Notes: generated from the letters alone by a model not told the origin. A stretch of DNA of 37,017 nt from Cytidiella melzeri (GCA_022592445.1 JABYQR010000422.1:1-37017), one strand, 5' to 3'. Shown: positions 20,061-31,408, counted from the stretch's first letter. Numbers and translations are program-made.

Positions 20061-21821
20061 GATTGAGTTGCAGGTCGTCCACTCGGCGATGCTCAACGAC
20101 GTTTATAAGGATAGTGATCTTTCGTTGTCTCCGGCCCGGATTGCGCCCGCGGTCATTAGTCGGATAATGCGACTCGTCGTCCAACTTGTCCACGATGACG
20201 AACCCGACAACAGCTAGCTATGTTAAACACTTTGCAACCTTCGACGCTCGCACCAGGCTTGGACGTGTCAAGCTCGTCTTCATCCATAATGGACTTCTGG
20301 TGCACTCTGACACACTACCAAGTTCGAACCTCTTCCGCTGATAACTCGACAGTAGGTAGACCAACATCTCATTGAGATACTCATCACCAGTATAACTTTC
20401 AGGCGTACGCACTCGCATCTATGACGAACGTGTCAACGACGAGCTATCGCATCGTTCAGAATCAGTCACGTCAAATCGACACCCTACGGAGGACGTGCAC
20501 TGTGGTGGTCTGGACGTCTTGTGCTGTCGCTCGGCGCCGCATGCTGGTGCTCATGAAGGTTGCAACGGTCCGACTGACCTAAAGCCGCAGACACGTTCAA
20601 GTCGGCCGTATGAACAAGACATACCGTGAGATCCCACGAGGAGGTTCTTGAGCTTACTATTGTGTCGCAATAAAACATTTTATGACGGTGAAGCCCTTGA
20701 GCCTCTCATCTTGAGGTCCGAATTCACGCCTCCTCGCTTACTGCCAAGGCACCGCAAGCAGTCCCACAATGACACTGTAATGCAGGACTTGATTGGCCGT
20801 GATACTGCAGAGCAGCTGCGTTGTATCTCATCCGAGATATCTACAGTGTCGCCAGCCTACCGTCGCGTTGAGCCGATGTTATTATTCTAGCGTTTGTACA
20901 AGAGCGATCGCGATGGACAGGCCGGTTTACTAGTTGAGCCTAGGTGAGCATATACACACCTTTCTCTCCCGGCTGATTCGCGCTGTAGGTTGTAGACTGC
21001 ACGATACCGCAGTCGCCTCACAGCAATCATTCACCACTATGCGCCAGAAGCATAGAAGTCATGCAGACACGTCCTGGACCAACAGGCGAAATAAATGGTG
21101 AGTTCTTCGCGTTCATGTGCAGCCTGTTTATCGTCATTCATAGTTTTTGTTATGTATAAGACTTTGATCACCGTGCGTATATCAATCACATCCCTACGGC
21201 AGAGCAACCGAAGCAGCGTAGAGTTGGTCCACGGCCAGTTTGTGGCTGCCTGCATGGTTCCTACAGGTATTGAACGTAGGTACAGCAAGGCCTGCTTCGG
21301 CGTCAACACAGATAGATGCAGATCAACCAGTCAACGGCGAGACGAACGAGTGTCAGGTCGTATCAATCGCAGCGAACATCAGCTCTAGTACTGGACGCAC
21401 ACGATGACGGCGAGTTACCTGCAAACGCATGCGATTCCCCGAGCTGTTGGAAAAGGGCAGCCTCGTTCCTAGCATGCAGGCAGTCTGGCCTTAGTCCATG
21501 CCCTAGTCGGTTAAGGATTCGGAGATGACTCGGAGGCTGCGGTGGGTAGCACGGCGGATCGTTGACTATCGATAGTAGACTTTGTCTGTACATTACTAGC
21601 ATACCATAAGGGAATCCATAATTGTGAATAATAAGCAGTCGGAAACAGCTCGTAGCCATTATATTTACAAGTATAGCAAAAAAGGAAGTCGGACTCGGCC
21701 TAGACCTCTGGCGGTGGAGTAACCACAATTCGCTATAAACAATCCGTCCTCCTCGTTCTCGTCCCCTTCCTCGTCGTCCTCATCCTCGTCCTCGCCGTCG
21801 CCGCCGTCCTTTTTCGTCACC
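20061..21821. other. 1.8-kb gap between GH15 and phosphatase genes
   Basis: The two flanking genes diverge from here, so it contains both promoters. Short frames (20218-20418 and 20484-20678 on minus, 20648-20890 and 21095-21388 on plus) show no family, no consistent splice partners and no shared frame. I judge them uninformative. A TTTATAA on the plus strand near 20102, whose complement TTATAAA reads towards the GH15 ATG, is a weak TATA candidate. A pyrimidine-rich tract (about 21740-21818) precedes the phosphatase ATG, as often seen at fungal transcription starts. Confidence 0.4.
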
Positions 21822-22495
21822 ATGATTCGGTTCGACAACATACCTCCAGAGGTCATGCAAGCGATGTGCACGCCTATGCACCTCATCCTCCCTCCCTCCG
21901 CCTCACCCGCCCCTCGTTCAGGCGCACTCTACCTAGGCTCCCTCCAAGCCATCTTCGACGCCCAACTCCTCGCATCTCACTCCATCGGGGCACTCGTCCA
22001 AGTCCTCGACGCTCCCTGGCTTCCAAGTGTCGACGCGCACGGTCCAGGCAAGATGGAGAGCTACAGGCTAGACATCCTCGACAGCACCACGGCAGATCTC
22101 AAACCCCACCTCGAGGCAACAGTTCGGTGGATTGACGAGCGACTTAGAAAGGGTGTGAACGTGCTCGTACATTGTCAACAGGTGCGCCATCCGTCAAATG
22201 TCCTCCCCTCTCCGGCTGACGGTCAGAGCAGGGCATATCGAGATCGAGCGCGGTCGTCATTGCGTATCTCATCTACACACACAACATGACCTACGACGCC
22301 GCCTTTGACCTCGTCAAGCGGAAACGAGCCTGTGTGAAGCCAAACTCTGGTTTCGTAAAGTACGTCTCCTCCCTTCTCCGTCAGGTTTTCCCTTGACTTA
22401 CTGCTCATAACAACAGATGCTTGCAAGAGTGGGAACGCCAATGGCACCCACTGAACAAACCAGTCATACGCAGAGCTCAGACAACGCCGCGGTAG
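21822..22495 (+). CDS. atypical dual-specificity protein phosphatase
   Basis: Three exons (21822-22181, 22232-22359, 22417-22495) give 188 residues. The protein is essentially one DUSP domain. It opens with the substrate-binding strand region GALYLGSLQAIFD (34-46), then YRLDILDSTTADL with D87 as the probable general acid, a helix, and VLVHCQQGISRSSAVVIAYL carrying the HCxxGxxR active site (C118, R124). It should dephosphorylate phospho-Tyr/Ser/Thr, or another phosphate ester, through a cysteinyl-phosphate intermediate. There is no MAP-kinase docking or lipid-binding domain, so the target is unknown. The first intron splits the active-site loop after HCQQ, so the single-exon frame reading through it is an artefact. 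The ATG follows a long pyrimidine tract and no earlier in-frame ATG is sensible. Confidence 0.88.
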
Positions 22496-23343
22496 TCTCC
22501 CCGCTCCTCCTCCCCTCGTCGCCCTGATCGATGTCCCTCGGATTCCGGTCCAACGTTTCCCCGCCATCTCTACCCAACGTCATCATCAGGAACATCACTC
22601 ATGTCGACAGCAATATCAACCCTTTCTATTGTACACTAATTATCACTGCAAAGTTCTGCACGTGTGGAAAAAATGGATTTATCGACTGGCCAGGACAGCG
22701 TACACGCCACTTTCTTGGCCCTTCGAATGTGTCGTCACCATCGCTGAGGAGGGATTCGACTGCAGCTTGATGCATATGTTGCATTCGACCGCCACATTAT
22801 CCGGCTCTGTCTCTCACCGTGGCCCTGGTACGTCGATGGCGGCACTAGCTGGGGGACTGTACTGGAAAAGCGGGAGATGCGCTGAGCAGTGAGGCGGAGA
22901 GCGAGAGGAATAAAATACAGAGGAGTCTGCGGGTTAGCTGTCAGGTTATAGGGACTTTGAGTTTAGGGTCTTTACAGCGCGCCGTGGTTGCTCCCAATGA
23001 CATCTCTTGCATGCTAGTATGAATTCACGCTGTTCTATATAACATGCTCTTGTCTGCGACGTGACGACGGTGGTATCACCTAGCCCGGAGTCGCACGCCT
23101 GATAGGTACCTGACAATTTGAAGGCTTCATGATTAACATCTGAATGAGCAAAACTACAGGGGACACAGTTGTGATTGTGACCTTGGTCAACAGGTTTGGG
23201 CTATTCTCTGGCAGAGGGGACTCAAGAGAGCCTTAGGCAGGCGGACGGAGTTGCGCGTACTCAAGGGACATTTGTTCAATAGCATTGTGGATATACGGCA
23301 CAGGTTACAACGTGCAAACTACCGAGGCATGCTTTTTATCCTA
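22496..23343. other. phosphatase 3' flank, no gene seen
   Basis: 850 bp up to the Harbinger insertion. AATAAAA at about 22910 could be the phosphatase polyadenylation signal. Two overlapping plus-strand frames (22531-22770, 22629-22892) disagree with each other and look non-coding. The last three bases, CTA at 23341-23343, are the left target-site duplication of the transposon. Confidence 0.45.
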
Positions 23344-23534
23344 AGGCGTGGTCAATTCTTAGGTGGTTCGTCAGGTCGCTGGTTCGTCGAGTTCGTCGCC
23401 ACCATTGGTGGCGTTTCCTGGGGCATGCCGGGCATGCCGAGAATCAGCAGAGATCTCGGACGTGCGCCCTCTCCGCTGGCCATCCCGCCGTTGTGCCAAA
23501 AGTGTATTGGCTGTCGGGAGTGTCATCAGTATAC
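23344..23534 (+). repeat. left terminal inverted repeat of Harbinger element
   Basis: It starts AGGCGTGGTCAATTCTTAGG and matches the complement of 28333-28144. Roughly the outer 50 bp are identical, with about 15 differences further in. Within it GTTCGTC occurs three times at short spacing, and the palindrome GGCATGCC occurs twice in tandem (about 23422-23438). These are candidate binding sites for the transposase or the Myb-like partner. Confidence 0.9.
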
Positions 23535-23915
23535 TACAGCACAAATATTAAGTAGTGTACTGTACTTAAATCTATAAAATACATTGTAGTCGGATTATGC
23601 ACACTTGCGCGCACCTCCCGCTCTAGACGCCTAGGATTTCCCACGAGAGCCGATGCAGACGCGACTTGCACGGTTTTTTCGTTCTATCTATTCACACTAT
23701 TCTCTACGACTTACTCAAGAGAGTTGGACTGGGATGTCCAGCTATGGCTGGGGTGCAGTGGGGTAAGTCTTTGCCACTTGTCAGTTTCTACTTTTTTGCT
23801 GATTTATTCCCGGCCTTGGGAGCAGAATCCCGAATATACCTGCAGGAGGGCTGTTGGAATACCTTCAGGATAACTCAGTGGGCACGGGTTTGAATGCATC
23901 TGAGGTAAAGTGCTC

Positions 23916-25774
23916 ATGCAGATGAGTCAAGCAGCAGACTTACCCAATTATCAGGATAACCGTACTGTTTTCCCTTCGCCCGATACACACCGCGCACAAC
24001 GAGAACACGACACCGCGCGCAGAGCCATGGTTGGCACTGTCGGATCGGCCAAGGAGGGGGTCACTGCGGAGCCTCTTGGAGCTCGTGAAGGCCACTCGGA
24101 ACGTCAGTACCTTGCTCTACGCAACGACGCGGTACGTATCACAAATCATATGCGGCCGAGCCTTGAGTTGTTTGCTTACATGCTATTCAGCACCAGCGGG
24201 GCGGCTCGTACATGGCCATCCAGCGCCGTGAGGCCGCGCAACTTGGTGCTGAGGTGGACTCTCCTCCAGCTGTCGCTCCTCGCGTTGCCTACAACACCGG
24301 CCTTACCCTCAACACTCACGTCGACGTGAACGCTCGGGCTGACCTCGGAGACGAAGACGATCTGTCTCCCGTGCAGTTCGCTGACGATAATCTGCTGCAA
24401 GTTGATGAAAACTCACTCTCTAATCTGCCTGTGCCGGCCGCATTCACTCCGCTGCTGCCTGAGCTATGCCACTCGCACAACGCTCAGAACCACACCTCCC
24501 GCAGGGCTCGCGCAGGTTCACTCGAGCTGCATCCCTCCGACCACCGCCAGACAAAACGAGCTCGCCATGCTGACCCTGCTCATGGAACAGACACTCATCC
24601 GCACTCCACTCCGCCGCAGCCTGTGCCCACGCCAGTTCAGAAGAAGGGTTCGCTCGCAACGTCCCAAAAACTGACTAACCAGCATCAGGCCTGACCAAAG
24701 CTGATGCCAAGAAGGAGGTTGATGAGAACCATGACTGTGTTGCTTGCAGTTGGCCAGAGGACGAAATCAGCAAGTTGCTACACGAGTTACTTGACCCTGA
24801 CGGTGTCGTGGGTGCAACTCTCAAAGCTGATCAGCAGCCAAGCAATTATCACTTTAAGAAGGTGAGGTATCTGTTCTCTTGCTCAATGTCATATGAGGTA
24901 ACATTGGTGTATAGCTTGCAGCGTCACTGTGGAAAGGTGTCCGCAATGACCAATCGTTGAAGAGTAAGTATGTGCGCATGAGGGCGGAGTTTTTGCAGAT
25001 CATACAGCTGGAGTCGTTCACGGGTGGTGGCGGAGATGCTGATACTGTCGACTATGGTAATGAGGGTGCAGTCGATGCCCGGCTGAAGTCTGCAGCCAAG
25101 GCTGGAAAAGAGGTCGGTACACTGACGGGAAAGAGGTATCTCGAGTGGAAGAACAATGGGTGGTATGAGTTGTTCAACAATAGGTGCGTATTTTGTTCCA
25201 CAGTTGACTTATGCTGAGCTGAGGCTTGTTTAGACCTGGAAGCCATGGCGGCTTGGTCCGCAGGCATTATTTTCGCTCGGGTGCTCTGAGTGATCGCGAA
25301 GACCTTAGTCTCGGGAGTCCTGGCAGTGACGGAGACAATGACAGTGAGTAGGAGCACTTGGAGAGAAATAACAGCCATACTAATAATACCTAAGACTCTG
25401 ACGTGGAGATTGTCTCAAAGCCAGCTTTGACTCTTTGCAACTCTGCTCAGGGGTTGGAGACGTCAGCGCCACTTCACCGCCAGCCCGGTGTGCCGATACC
25501 AGCTCATGTGCCTCGCACACCAAAGACCAAAGCCACATCATCAATGGACACCTTCTTCGAGACAAGTGCTGCAGCAATGACTCACCACACTGCCAATGAG
25601 GATCGAAAGCTCGAGCTTGGAAGACGCAAAATTGAGCATGACATCAAGAAGGACAACTTTGCCATGGCAGAGCGGAAGGTTGCGCAGGCGCGAGAATTTC
25701 TCAGTGATCCAAATACTGATGAAGTTATCAAAGCCCAAGCACACAAAGCTATCCAAGAGTTCTTCAACATGTGA
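23916..25774 (+). CDS. Harbinger Myb/SANT-like accessory protein
   Basis: Six exons (23916-24131, 24191-24647, 24689-24861, 24915-25183, 25234-25343, 25395-25774) give 534 residues with all phases matching. In Harbinger elements the second gene encodes a Myb/SANT-type protein that binds the ends and brings the transposase to the nucleus. Here residues to about 225 are low-complexity and Pro/His-rich. A helical domain follows (about 230-380) with WPEDEISKLLHELLD, LAASLWKGVRNDQSLKSKY and the family-like ending KRYLEWKNNGWYELFNNR. The C-terminal third has acidic SDGDND and a charged coiled-coil (KLELGRRKIEHDIKKD...) ending EFFNM. The start could be the ATG at 23916 or 23922. The 41-bp second intron has a weak donor but is required by the frame. 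Confidence 0.75.
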
Positions 25775-25994
25775 ATTTGAGGCTTTCTCTCTAGTTGGTG
25801 ATAATTATACCCAAATTGGTTTTCATTCATTTTGCCCTTACACATCACTTTCATTTGAGCACCTTTGCAAACCATTTCCACAGTCGTTACTTGTTACTCT
25901 AATGTCAGGATTCTAATCACATATATAAGTAATCTATTTCCACAGTCATTACTTGTTTCTCCGTTGTTAGGAATCTTATCACATATATTTTAAT

Positions 25995-27547
25995 CTATGC
26001 AGGAAATAATCTATCTAGCATCTCATTACGAAACGCAAGGCCTTCAAGACGTAATCTGGTACTGTTCTCTCCATCAGGAATATTAGGCTCTTCATCTCCC
26101 ACCAAGTTTCCCCCATAAGCTGGCAACACCTGACCTTCTTCTGGTAAGTCATCAGGAGAGTAGTCTCCAATGACTTCTGGATGATCTCCAATGTCAATGC
26201 ATATATTGTGAATGATCATCAATGCTTCGATAACTCGGTAAACATCGTCAATGTTTTGTGGTGTTGACAGCAGCTTTAGTGCTGGAAATCGGCCCTTGAG
26301 CATACCAAATGCATGTTCCACATATATGCGTTTGTTGGATAGGTTCTTGTTGAATTGTCGTCTACGAACTTTCTCATTTCCACCTGCTTGCTGAATTTCA
26401 GGCTCATTAAATGGTCGCAACACAAACGGGCTAGATGAATAGCCTATTTTGGACCTTTAATATGCATACAGCAGCCAGCTCAGGAGAGACTGATACTAAC
26501 CTTTGTCTGCCAGCAGGTATTCACCAGGTTGGAATAAGAGATGTCGCTGCATCCAAACATATGATCTCTTCCAGATTGTGACATCTGGTACTGATCCTGG
26601 CCAACCACCCTCAAAAGCCATGAACCTTTTCTGGTGGTCTACAATAGCCTGAATATTAACCTTGCAACACATTAGGATAGATGTTCAGAATACAAATCAA
26701 AAATCATACCGCAGGAAATTTCTTGCGAGATAAATATGACACTCCTTGTTGGTGTGGCTTACTGCTTAGCCGTATTAGGCTTCCATCAACAACACCAATG
26801 CATTGATCAAACCCATTTTCACCAAAATGCTCCTTTGACTCTGCATGTCGTGCATTATCTCCCCATACTAGTGTCTCTGAACCTAACTCTCAAAGTGCTC
26901 GGGTTACCCGCCTGAATAGAATAGCTACTGGTGAATAACTTTAAGCTCCTAATAGCTGAGTCACATACCGGCAGAATACATGAACAGTACCTTTGCCAAG
27001 GCCCATACGGTGTGCTACAGACTGTGCATTGGAACCAAGCTGGCCATACCGCATGAGGAAGCAGCCTAGCTGGTAACGGACAGGATGCTGCGACTTTCTT
27101 CCAGATGATTGGAAGAGATTATTTTCCTCTAGACGTCCAACAAGAAAATCAAAGGTTGTGCGGCTAACACTAGGTTGTTATATATGAGAATCTTTGATAA
27201 TGGATTTTCAAATGTATGTTTTACCGAAATTCATGACGGAAATCTCTGTCAGGCCAGGACAGAGCTTTGTTGAAGAAATCATGACATTTTTCAAGCTGGT
27301 CGTATGGTCCTCGAGGGCCTCTGGCATTCTGCAGGTGGGCAATTGCAAGGATGTCTATTCCTAGGCGGCGCAAGAAAGTTGTCACTTCATCTGGAATGTC
27401 ATCAAGTGTATCATCTGGCACAAGGCTGTCTATAAGTGCCTCAACATCAATGTCATCCTCGAGTGAGCTTGCAAGAAACTGAAGGTTAGCACTGTGGGCA
27501 CAGAGAAGAGCTTGAAGTTGAGTTCGAGAGATAGTATGAGAACTCAT
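25995..27547 (-). pseudogene. PIF/Harbinger DDE transposase with in-frame stop
   Basis: Exons 27547-27225, 27169-26969, 26911-26710, 26660-26501 and 26443-25995 span 444 codons. The N-terminal part holds an HTH-like region (RYQLGCFLMRYGQLG, then GLGKGTVHVFCRR). The DDE_Tnp_4-type catalytic domain is complete: first Asp 217 in IGVVDGSL, second Asp 268 in GWPGSVPDVTIW, and Glu 338 in RIYVEHAFGMLKGRF. Codon 182 (26892-26890) is TGA within RVTRAL-stop-ELGSETLVW. No splice pair removes it without breaking the phase. CGA (Arg) to TGA by deamination of a CpG is the simplest origin. Everything else is open, so the inactivation looks recent. A sequencing error cannot be excluded. Confidence 0.85.
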
Positions 27548-28143
27548 AGCAGCAAGGGAAGTTGAAGACTGCTAGTAATGACAACTTGAGAGGATGTGTT
27601 CACTTGAACAGGGATGTTAACTGTAAGGACCAGAGGAGTTGGAAACAGGGGTGAAAGGGCTATATGGCAACAAGGCAGTGTCCATGTGGTAAAACAAAAG
27701 ATGTGACTATAAACAAAGGGGTCATGAGAGACAAGAAAAGCTTTCAATAGGGGTAAAGTTCATGAGTAGGGCCGCAAAAGTCTATTACACCTACTTTAGA
27801 CCTAAAAATACTCGGTTGGCTCTTGAGTTTAGAGTTCAAGAAATTACATTAGTGGCTGCATTCATCCTAAGTGGGCTGATACTGGTTCTAACCTACAAAA
27901 TATGTATGGAAGAAACACTTAGATTTCTCAGCCCTGCTGCTACCCAACTGCATTTTTTTGGCCTTAGGTCTAGGGTCATGGCATTAGCTGTAATTTGAAC
28001 ATGACAGTATATGGGAAGCTGTGTTATGGAACAACAAAAAGCCCCTGTGGGAAATCATGGGCATCTACAGCAGAGAGGAGCACAGAGTGAACAACATTCC
28101 TGGATCGTATGCATGGTGCTACAGTACAATAGTCAACTTTGTC

Positions 28144-28333
28144 TATACTCCTGAGAGTCCCGACAGACAGTCCACTTTTGGCATAGCGGCGGGATGGCCA
28201 GCGGAGAAGGTGCACGTCCGAGATCTCTACTGATTCTCGGCATGCCCGGCATGCCCCTGGAAACGCCACCAAAGGTGGCAACGAACTCGACGAACCAGCG
28301 ACCTGACGAACCACCTAAGAATTGACCACGCCT
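28144..28333 (-). repeat. right terminal inverted repeat of Harbinger element
   Basis: Complement of the left repeat, ending GAATTGACCACGCCT on the plus strand and followed by CTA. It keeps the paired GGCATGCC palindromes (about 28239-28255) and the three GTTCGTC words. Most differences from the left copy lie in the inner half. Confidence 0.9.
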
Positions 28334-28382
28334 CTAAGTACAAGGTAATCTACCTAGACGGGCATTTTGCCAGTTGACAAAA

Positions 28383-28826
28383 CTAGTGAATGCTGGCTGG
28401 GGTCGAATTCGCCTCCTGTTGAAGCTTGTCTACTCTGTCTCTTAAAGAGCCGGCGTAATGCATGACTTCCATCCATTGGTCCACCAGACTCTTTTCACGG
28501 TTGGGAGGGGGAGGTGGCTGTTCATGAGGAAAGACTTTACGGTGGAGATCCGACATTAGGGTGTGAAGCATATCTATCTTTTCTTGTACAAGGGCCTGAT
28601 CCAGTTTATTTGTGCTGCGCAAACCTAGCGGGGGACCAGAAAGCCACAAGTCAGGAAAAGCCGCCCGCAGCCGCCGCACCATGTCATCCTGCATCTCTTG
28701 CAGCGTTCGCCACACTGTTTGCAACTGGTCCACCTGATGGCTTGGACCCTCGGTTTGCAACCCGGATTTCTCTTCTAGACCTGTACTACGTAATTGGTGT
28801 GGCAGCCTTTGCTTGCTAACAGGCAT
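28383..28826 (-). CDS. unrecognised 147-residue coiled-coil-like protein
   Basis: Single exon from the first true ATG at 28826 (the frame is open further up, but only from a GTG). The protein is soluble-looking, with no signal peptide or membrane segment. Helical heptad-like segments are QVDQLQTVWRTLQEMQDDMV, KLDQALVQEKIDMLHTLM and SLRDRVDKLQQEAN, with a PPPPP break near residue 109. Size and composition suit a subunit of a larger complex, but I cannot assign a family. Its 3' end is only about 50 bp from the Harbinger target site, so the insertion may touch its 3' untranslated region. Confidence 0.55.
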   Translation of the reverse strand: MPVSKQRLPHQLRSTGLEEKSGLQTEGPSHQVDQLQTVWRTLQEMQDDMVRRLRAAFPDLWLSGPPLGLRSTNKLDQALVQEKIDMLHTLMSDLHRKVFPHEQPPPPPNREKSLVDQWMEVMHYAGSLRDRVDKLQQEANSTPASIH

Positions 28827-29184
28827 AAACTTATTGTCAGCCACTGCAGAGCCAATAGCCCGTGAATTTCGCCGGTTTAACGTGTTAGGGAATTGAATGT
28901 CGGCGAAAGTTGATATCGAGCGAATATCGCGGGGCGGGCGTTAAGATGACCTCGTTCGACTTGGAGCGTGAAATTTGCGCGACAAGGGGTATTTTCAACA
29001 ACACGCTGAGTTCAGCAGCTGAATTTCACTCCCTCAGACAACCACCATCCTCTCGCAAGTGAATTTATTTGCTGCGTTGAGTCTGTATGACGACGGAAAC
29101 AACATTACGGCCACCATTCTCATAACTACAGCTACAGCATGTGCGACAACGAACACGGCGCGCGTCGGCCTGCGACCACTGAGC
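28827..29184. promoter_or_regulatory. divergent promoter gap
   Basis: 358 bp between the starts of the minus-strand gene at 28826 and the plus-strand gene at 29185. It includes a GC-rich part around 28913-28940 (ATATCGCGGGGCGGGCG). Both promoters must lie here. No TATA box is obvious. Confidence 0.35.
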
Positions 29185-30042
29185 ATGCAAAAGCCCCGCG
29201 CTCCACCTCGACCCAAAACTGCATCAAATGCCCACAACGTAGAAAAAACACCCGTGAGTCATATCAGGGCATACCGCAATACCCAACTCACGAGCTATGC
29301 CTATTATAGCGCACGCGCACGCCTCATGAACGACTCCATTTCGTCCATTGACATGCGGGATTTGCCTGCTCTACAGGAAGACGAGACTGAACCTCTACCT
29401 ACCTCTCCTCCTCCTCACCCTTCCGTTCTTCCCTCCAAGTCCGCACCGCAACTTCAAACGAATCGGTCAACCAAGCAGCGTCCTCCCACTGCAGTGCTGA
29501 ACAAAGACTTGCCTCCTCTGCCTTGCTCTGCTCCTGCTACATCTTCGTACTCACCACACCACTCACCTGCAAACTCGCTCTCCACCCCGGCTTCATCGCG
29601 CTCGCAGCCGCAACTACGTCCTGGTGCGGAAAGTCCGGATATCAGCACCATCATCGCGTCAACACCGCGTCCCCGCCACAAGTCGTCCTCACAGTGCTCG
29701 TCAAACTCAAAGTCACGATCCAGACCGAGCTCCGTGCGCCGGTCTCGCGGGGTTAAACGGGTGAGCGACGACGTAGCTGTGCCTGTGCCTGTTCCCCAGT
29801 TCCGGCCCTCAATCAAGTCGTTGTACTCGAGGCAACAGCGTAGTGTGGACGAGGACGAGGTGTCGGATTATGGGGAGGTTGTGGATGGGACGGGGACGGT
29901 GATGGGTGTGAGAATGTTGGATAGGGAGATGGAGGCGAGGTTGGAGAGGGCGTTGGACGGGGTTGGGAGTGAGGATGAGTTTTTGGGGAGTGAGGATGAG
30001 GGAGGGGGCAGTGATTCAAGTATCGATGTGCAGACGCCGTAA
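29185..30042 (+). CDS. disordered Ser/Pro-rich protein, unknown
   Basis: Open frame of 285 residues from the first ATG (MQKPRAPPRPKTASN). Most of it is predicted-disordered in look: runs of Pro, Ser, Gln and Arg (KSRSRPSSVRRSRG), then acidic blocks and a short helical segment MLDREMEARLERALDG before GSEDEGGGSDSSIDVQ. A donor GTGAGT at 29254 and an acceptor CTACAG ending 29376 would excise 123 bp without changing frame, so the product may be 244 residues. No domain or localisation signal is recognised. Confidence 0.5.
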   Translation: MQKPRAPPRPKTASNAHNVEKTPVSHIRAYRNTQLTSYAYYSARARLMNDSISSIDMRDLPALQEDETEPLPTSPPPHPSVLPSKSAPQLQTNRSTKQRPPTAVLNKDLPPLPCSAPATSSYSPHHSPANSLSTPASSRSQPQLRPGAESPDISTIIASTPRPRHKSSSQCSSNSKSRSRPSSVRRSRGVKRVSDDVAVPVPVPQFRPSIKSLYSRQQRSVDEDEVSDYGEVVDGTGTVMGVRMLDREMEARLERALDGVGSEDEFLGSEDEGGGSDSSIDVQTP

Positions 30043-30368
30043 CCGTGAGTGTTGCCTTTGCTTGGGACTGTCTCAGTCATTGTGAACGTGGTTGATTGAG
30101 CACGGGATGGGTCACTGCATGTTGCTCTCTTATGCCTATGCCGGCTCTCATTGCATTGATATGAACAACGCACCGGTACTGATGAAAATATAGAAATTTG
30201 ATGCTACAGGATGGCATGCTCTCTCCGCACTCAAAAATCTTGCCACAATCAAACAGAGTACCGACGCCGTATGATCGCCATTTCAGCGTAGTGTCAGCGG
30301 GTACGTGCGATTGATTGACGTCTGACACAACTGCTAATCAGGCCACGTTGTGATTGTTTATTGTAGCT

Positions 30369-30899
30369 ATGTCAGTCATGACAAAGTCGGGGTTGTACAA
30401 AGACCAGCGGGATACTGTGAACTGTCGGGTTCGGCACAGAGACGGGACGTTGTTGCGTGGCGGGATCGGTCTTACGACGGGTCTTGGCTGGAACATGGGC
30501 CTCACTGGGCACGAAGGGGCAAAAATATATAATATGATATTGGTACGTCGCACGCGCGTTTCGTCATTGTTGCAGCGTTTGCTGATGTTTCACTCTAGGC
30601 AACTGTGCGCGAGCTTGTGCACGCTGCACAGTTGGACCTCTCGCGCCCTTACCGCTGTGTCAGTGCCGAGGATTTAAGCAAGATCTTTGTGTCGGTAAGT
30701 CCGCATCCTTCTGTTCATCATTGTATGACCCTGACTCTATCTATAGGCTCGTCGCATTCACTCGTACCTTGAGTGCTTCGAAGGCGATTGGGTGACAGCG
30801 GCCATTGTGAAGCAGTTCATGAGTAGTGCTCGTCGCTACGGCAAAAAGATGCAATACTTTGGACAGGCCGATGACAACTGCAATTCCAACGTCATGTAG
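30369..30899 (+). CDS. unrecognised three-exon gene, 140 residues
   Basis: Exons 30369-30542, 30599-30694 and 30747-30899 have good donors (gtacgt, gtaagt) and acceptors (ctctag, tatag) with all phases zero, and end at TAG. The product starts MSVMTKSGLYKDQRDTV. Its C-terminal half is helical and basic (ARRIHSYLECFEGDWVTAAI, RRYGKKMQYFGQ). A TTGTAG directly before the ATG could be an acceptor, so an upstream exon may be missing. In the first exon a second frame is also open to 30532, which weakens the call. No family is recognised. It may be a transposon-derived fragment. Confidence 0.4.
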
Positions 30900-31408
30900 C
30901 AAAGTTGTCCGAGTCGTCCGTGTCTGCTACCCTATCTTTTCGCTGTTGTAGCAGTAGAGAATATAATTGATATTTTGCCTTCTTTACTGCTGAATTTACA
31001 CATAAGGTCTGACCGACTTTTGGGCCATATCCTGCAATAGCTACCTGTCTAAATTCACAAGATAATATGTTGAAGGAACCGGGTTAAATTATTGCTCGAA
31101 AAGCTGGTGAATTCACGCTCGTGTCTATCAGGTGATTCTGTCGGGCGAAAGGCGCAATCTATCGTGCGAACTTCTACTGTTGTTTTCGCGCGTCATTCGG
31201 GGGTCACAACTCGATTAACTGCTCAAAATCCTTGTTCGTTAGGGGCATTTTCACGCTTGTACGTCAAGCGAAAGTACCCTGTGATGAACGACACAGTGAG
31301 CAGTGGTGATTGATCGGCTAGACACACTGAAACAAAGATTGTCAAATAAACCACCTTTGATCCACAATCCCATCATGAGGACTCACACATTCAGCTTTGC
31401 ATTATCCA
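30900..31408. other. intergenic, includes detached 3' part of the broken secreted gene
   Basis: About 500 bp. On the minus strand immediately beyond the LTR (31408 downward) the secreted-gene frame can continue for several codons to a GTGAGT donor (about 31384) and a TTTCAG acceptor (about 31329), so this probably held its downstream exon(s). The rest shows no supported gene. Confidence 0.4.

Larger units (their letters stand above)
23344..28333. mobile_element. PIF/Harbinger DNA transposon, complete, 4990 bp
   Basis: The element is bounded by long terminal inverted repeats (23344-23534 and 28144-28333) and flanked by CTA on both sides (23341-23343, 28334-28336), a 3-bp duplication as expected of PIF/Harbinger. 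It holds two converging multi-exon genes, the usual pair for this superfamily: a Myb/SANT-like DNA-binding protein (23916-25774, +) and a DDE transposase (25995-27547, -). Only about 220 bp separate their 3' ends. Between the transposase start and the right repeat (27548-28143) I see only presumed promoter sequence. The structure is complete, but the transposase has an in-frame stop, so it is probably immobile unless served in trans. Confidence 0.9.

Noticed and set aside
29059..29184. N-terminal extension of the 29185 gene
   Set aside because: The extension begins at GTG with no ATG in frame and has Thr/Ala-rich non-conserved composition. The first ATG at 29185 is the safer start.
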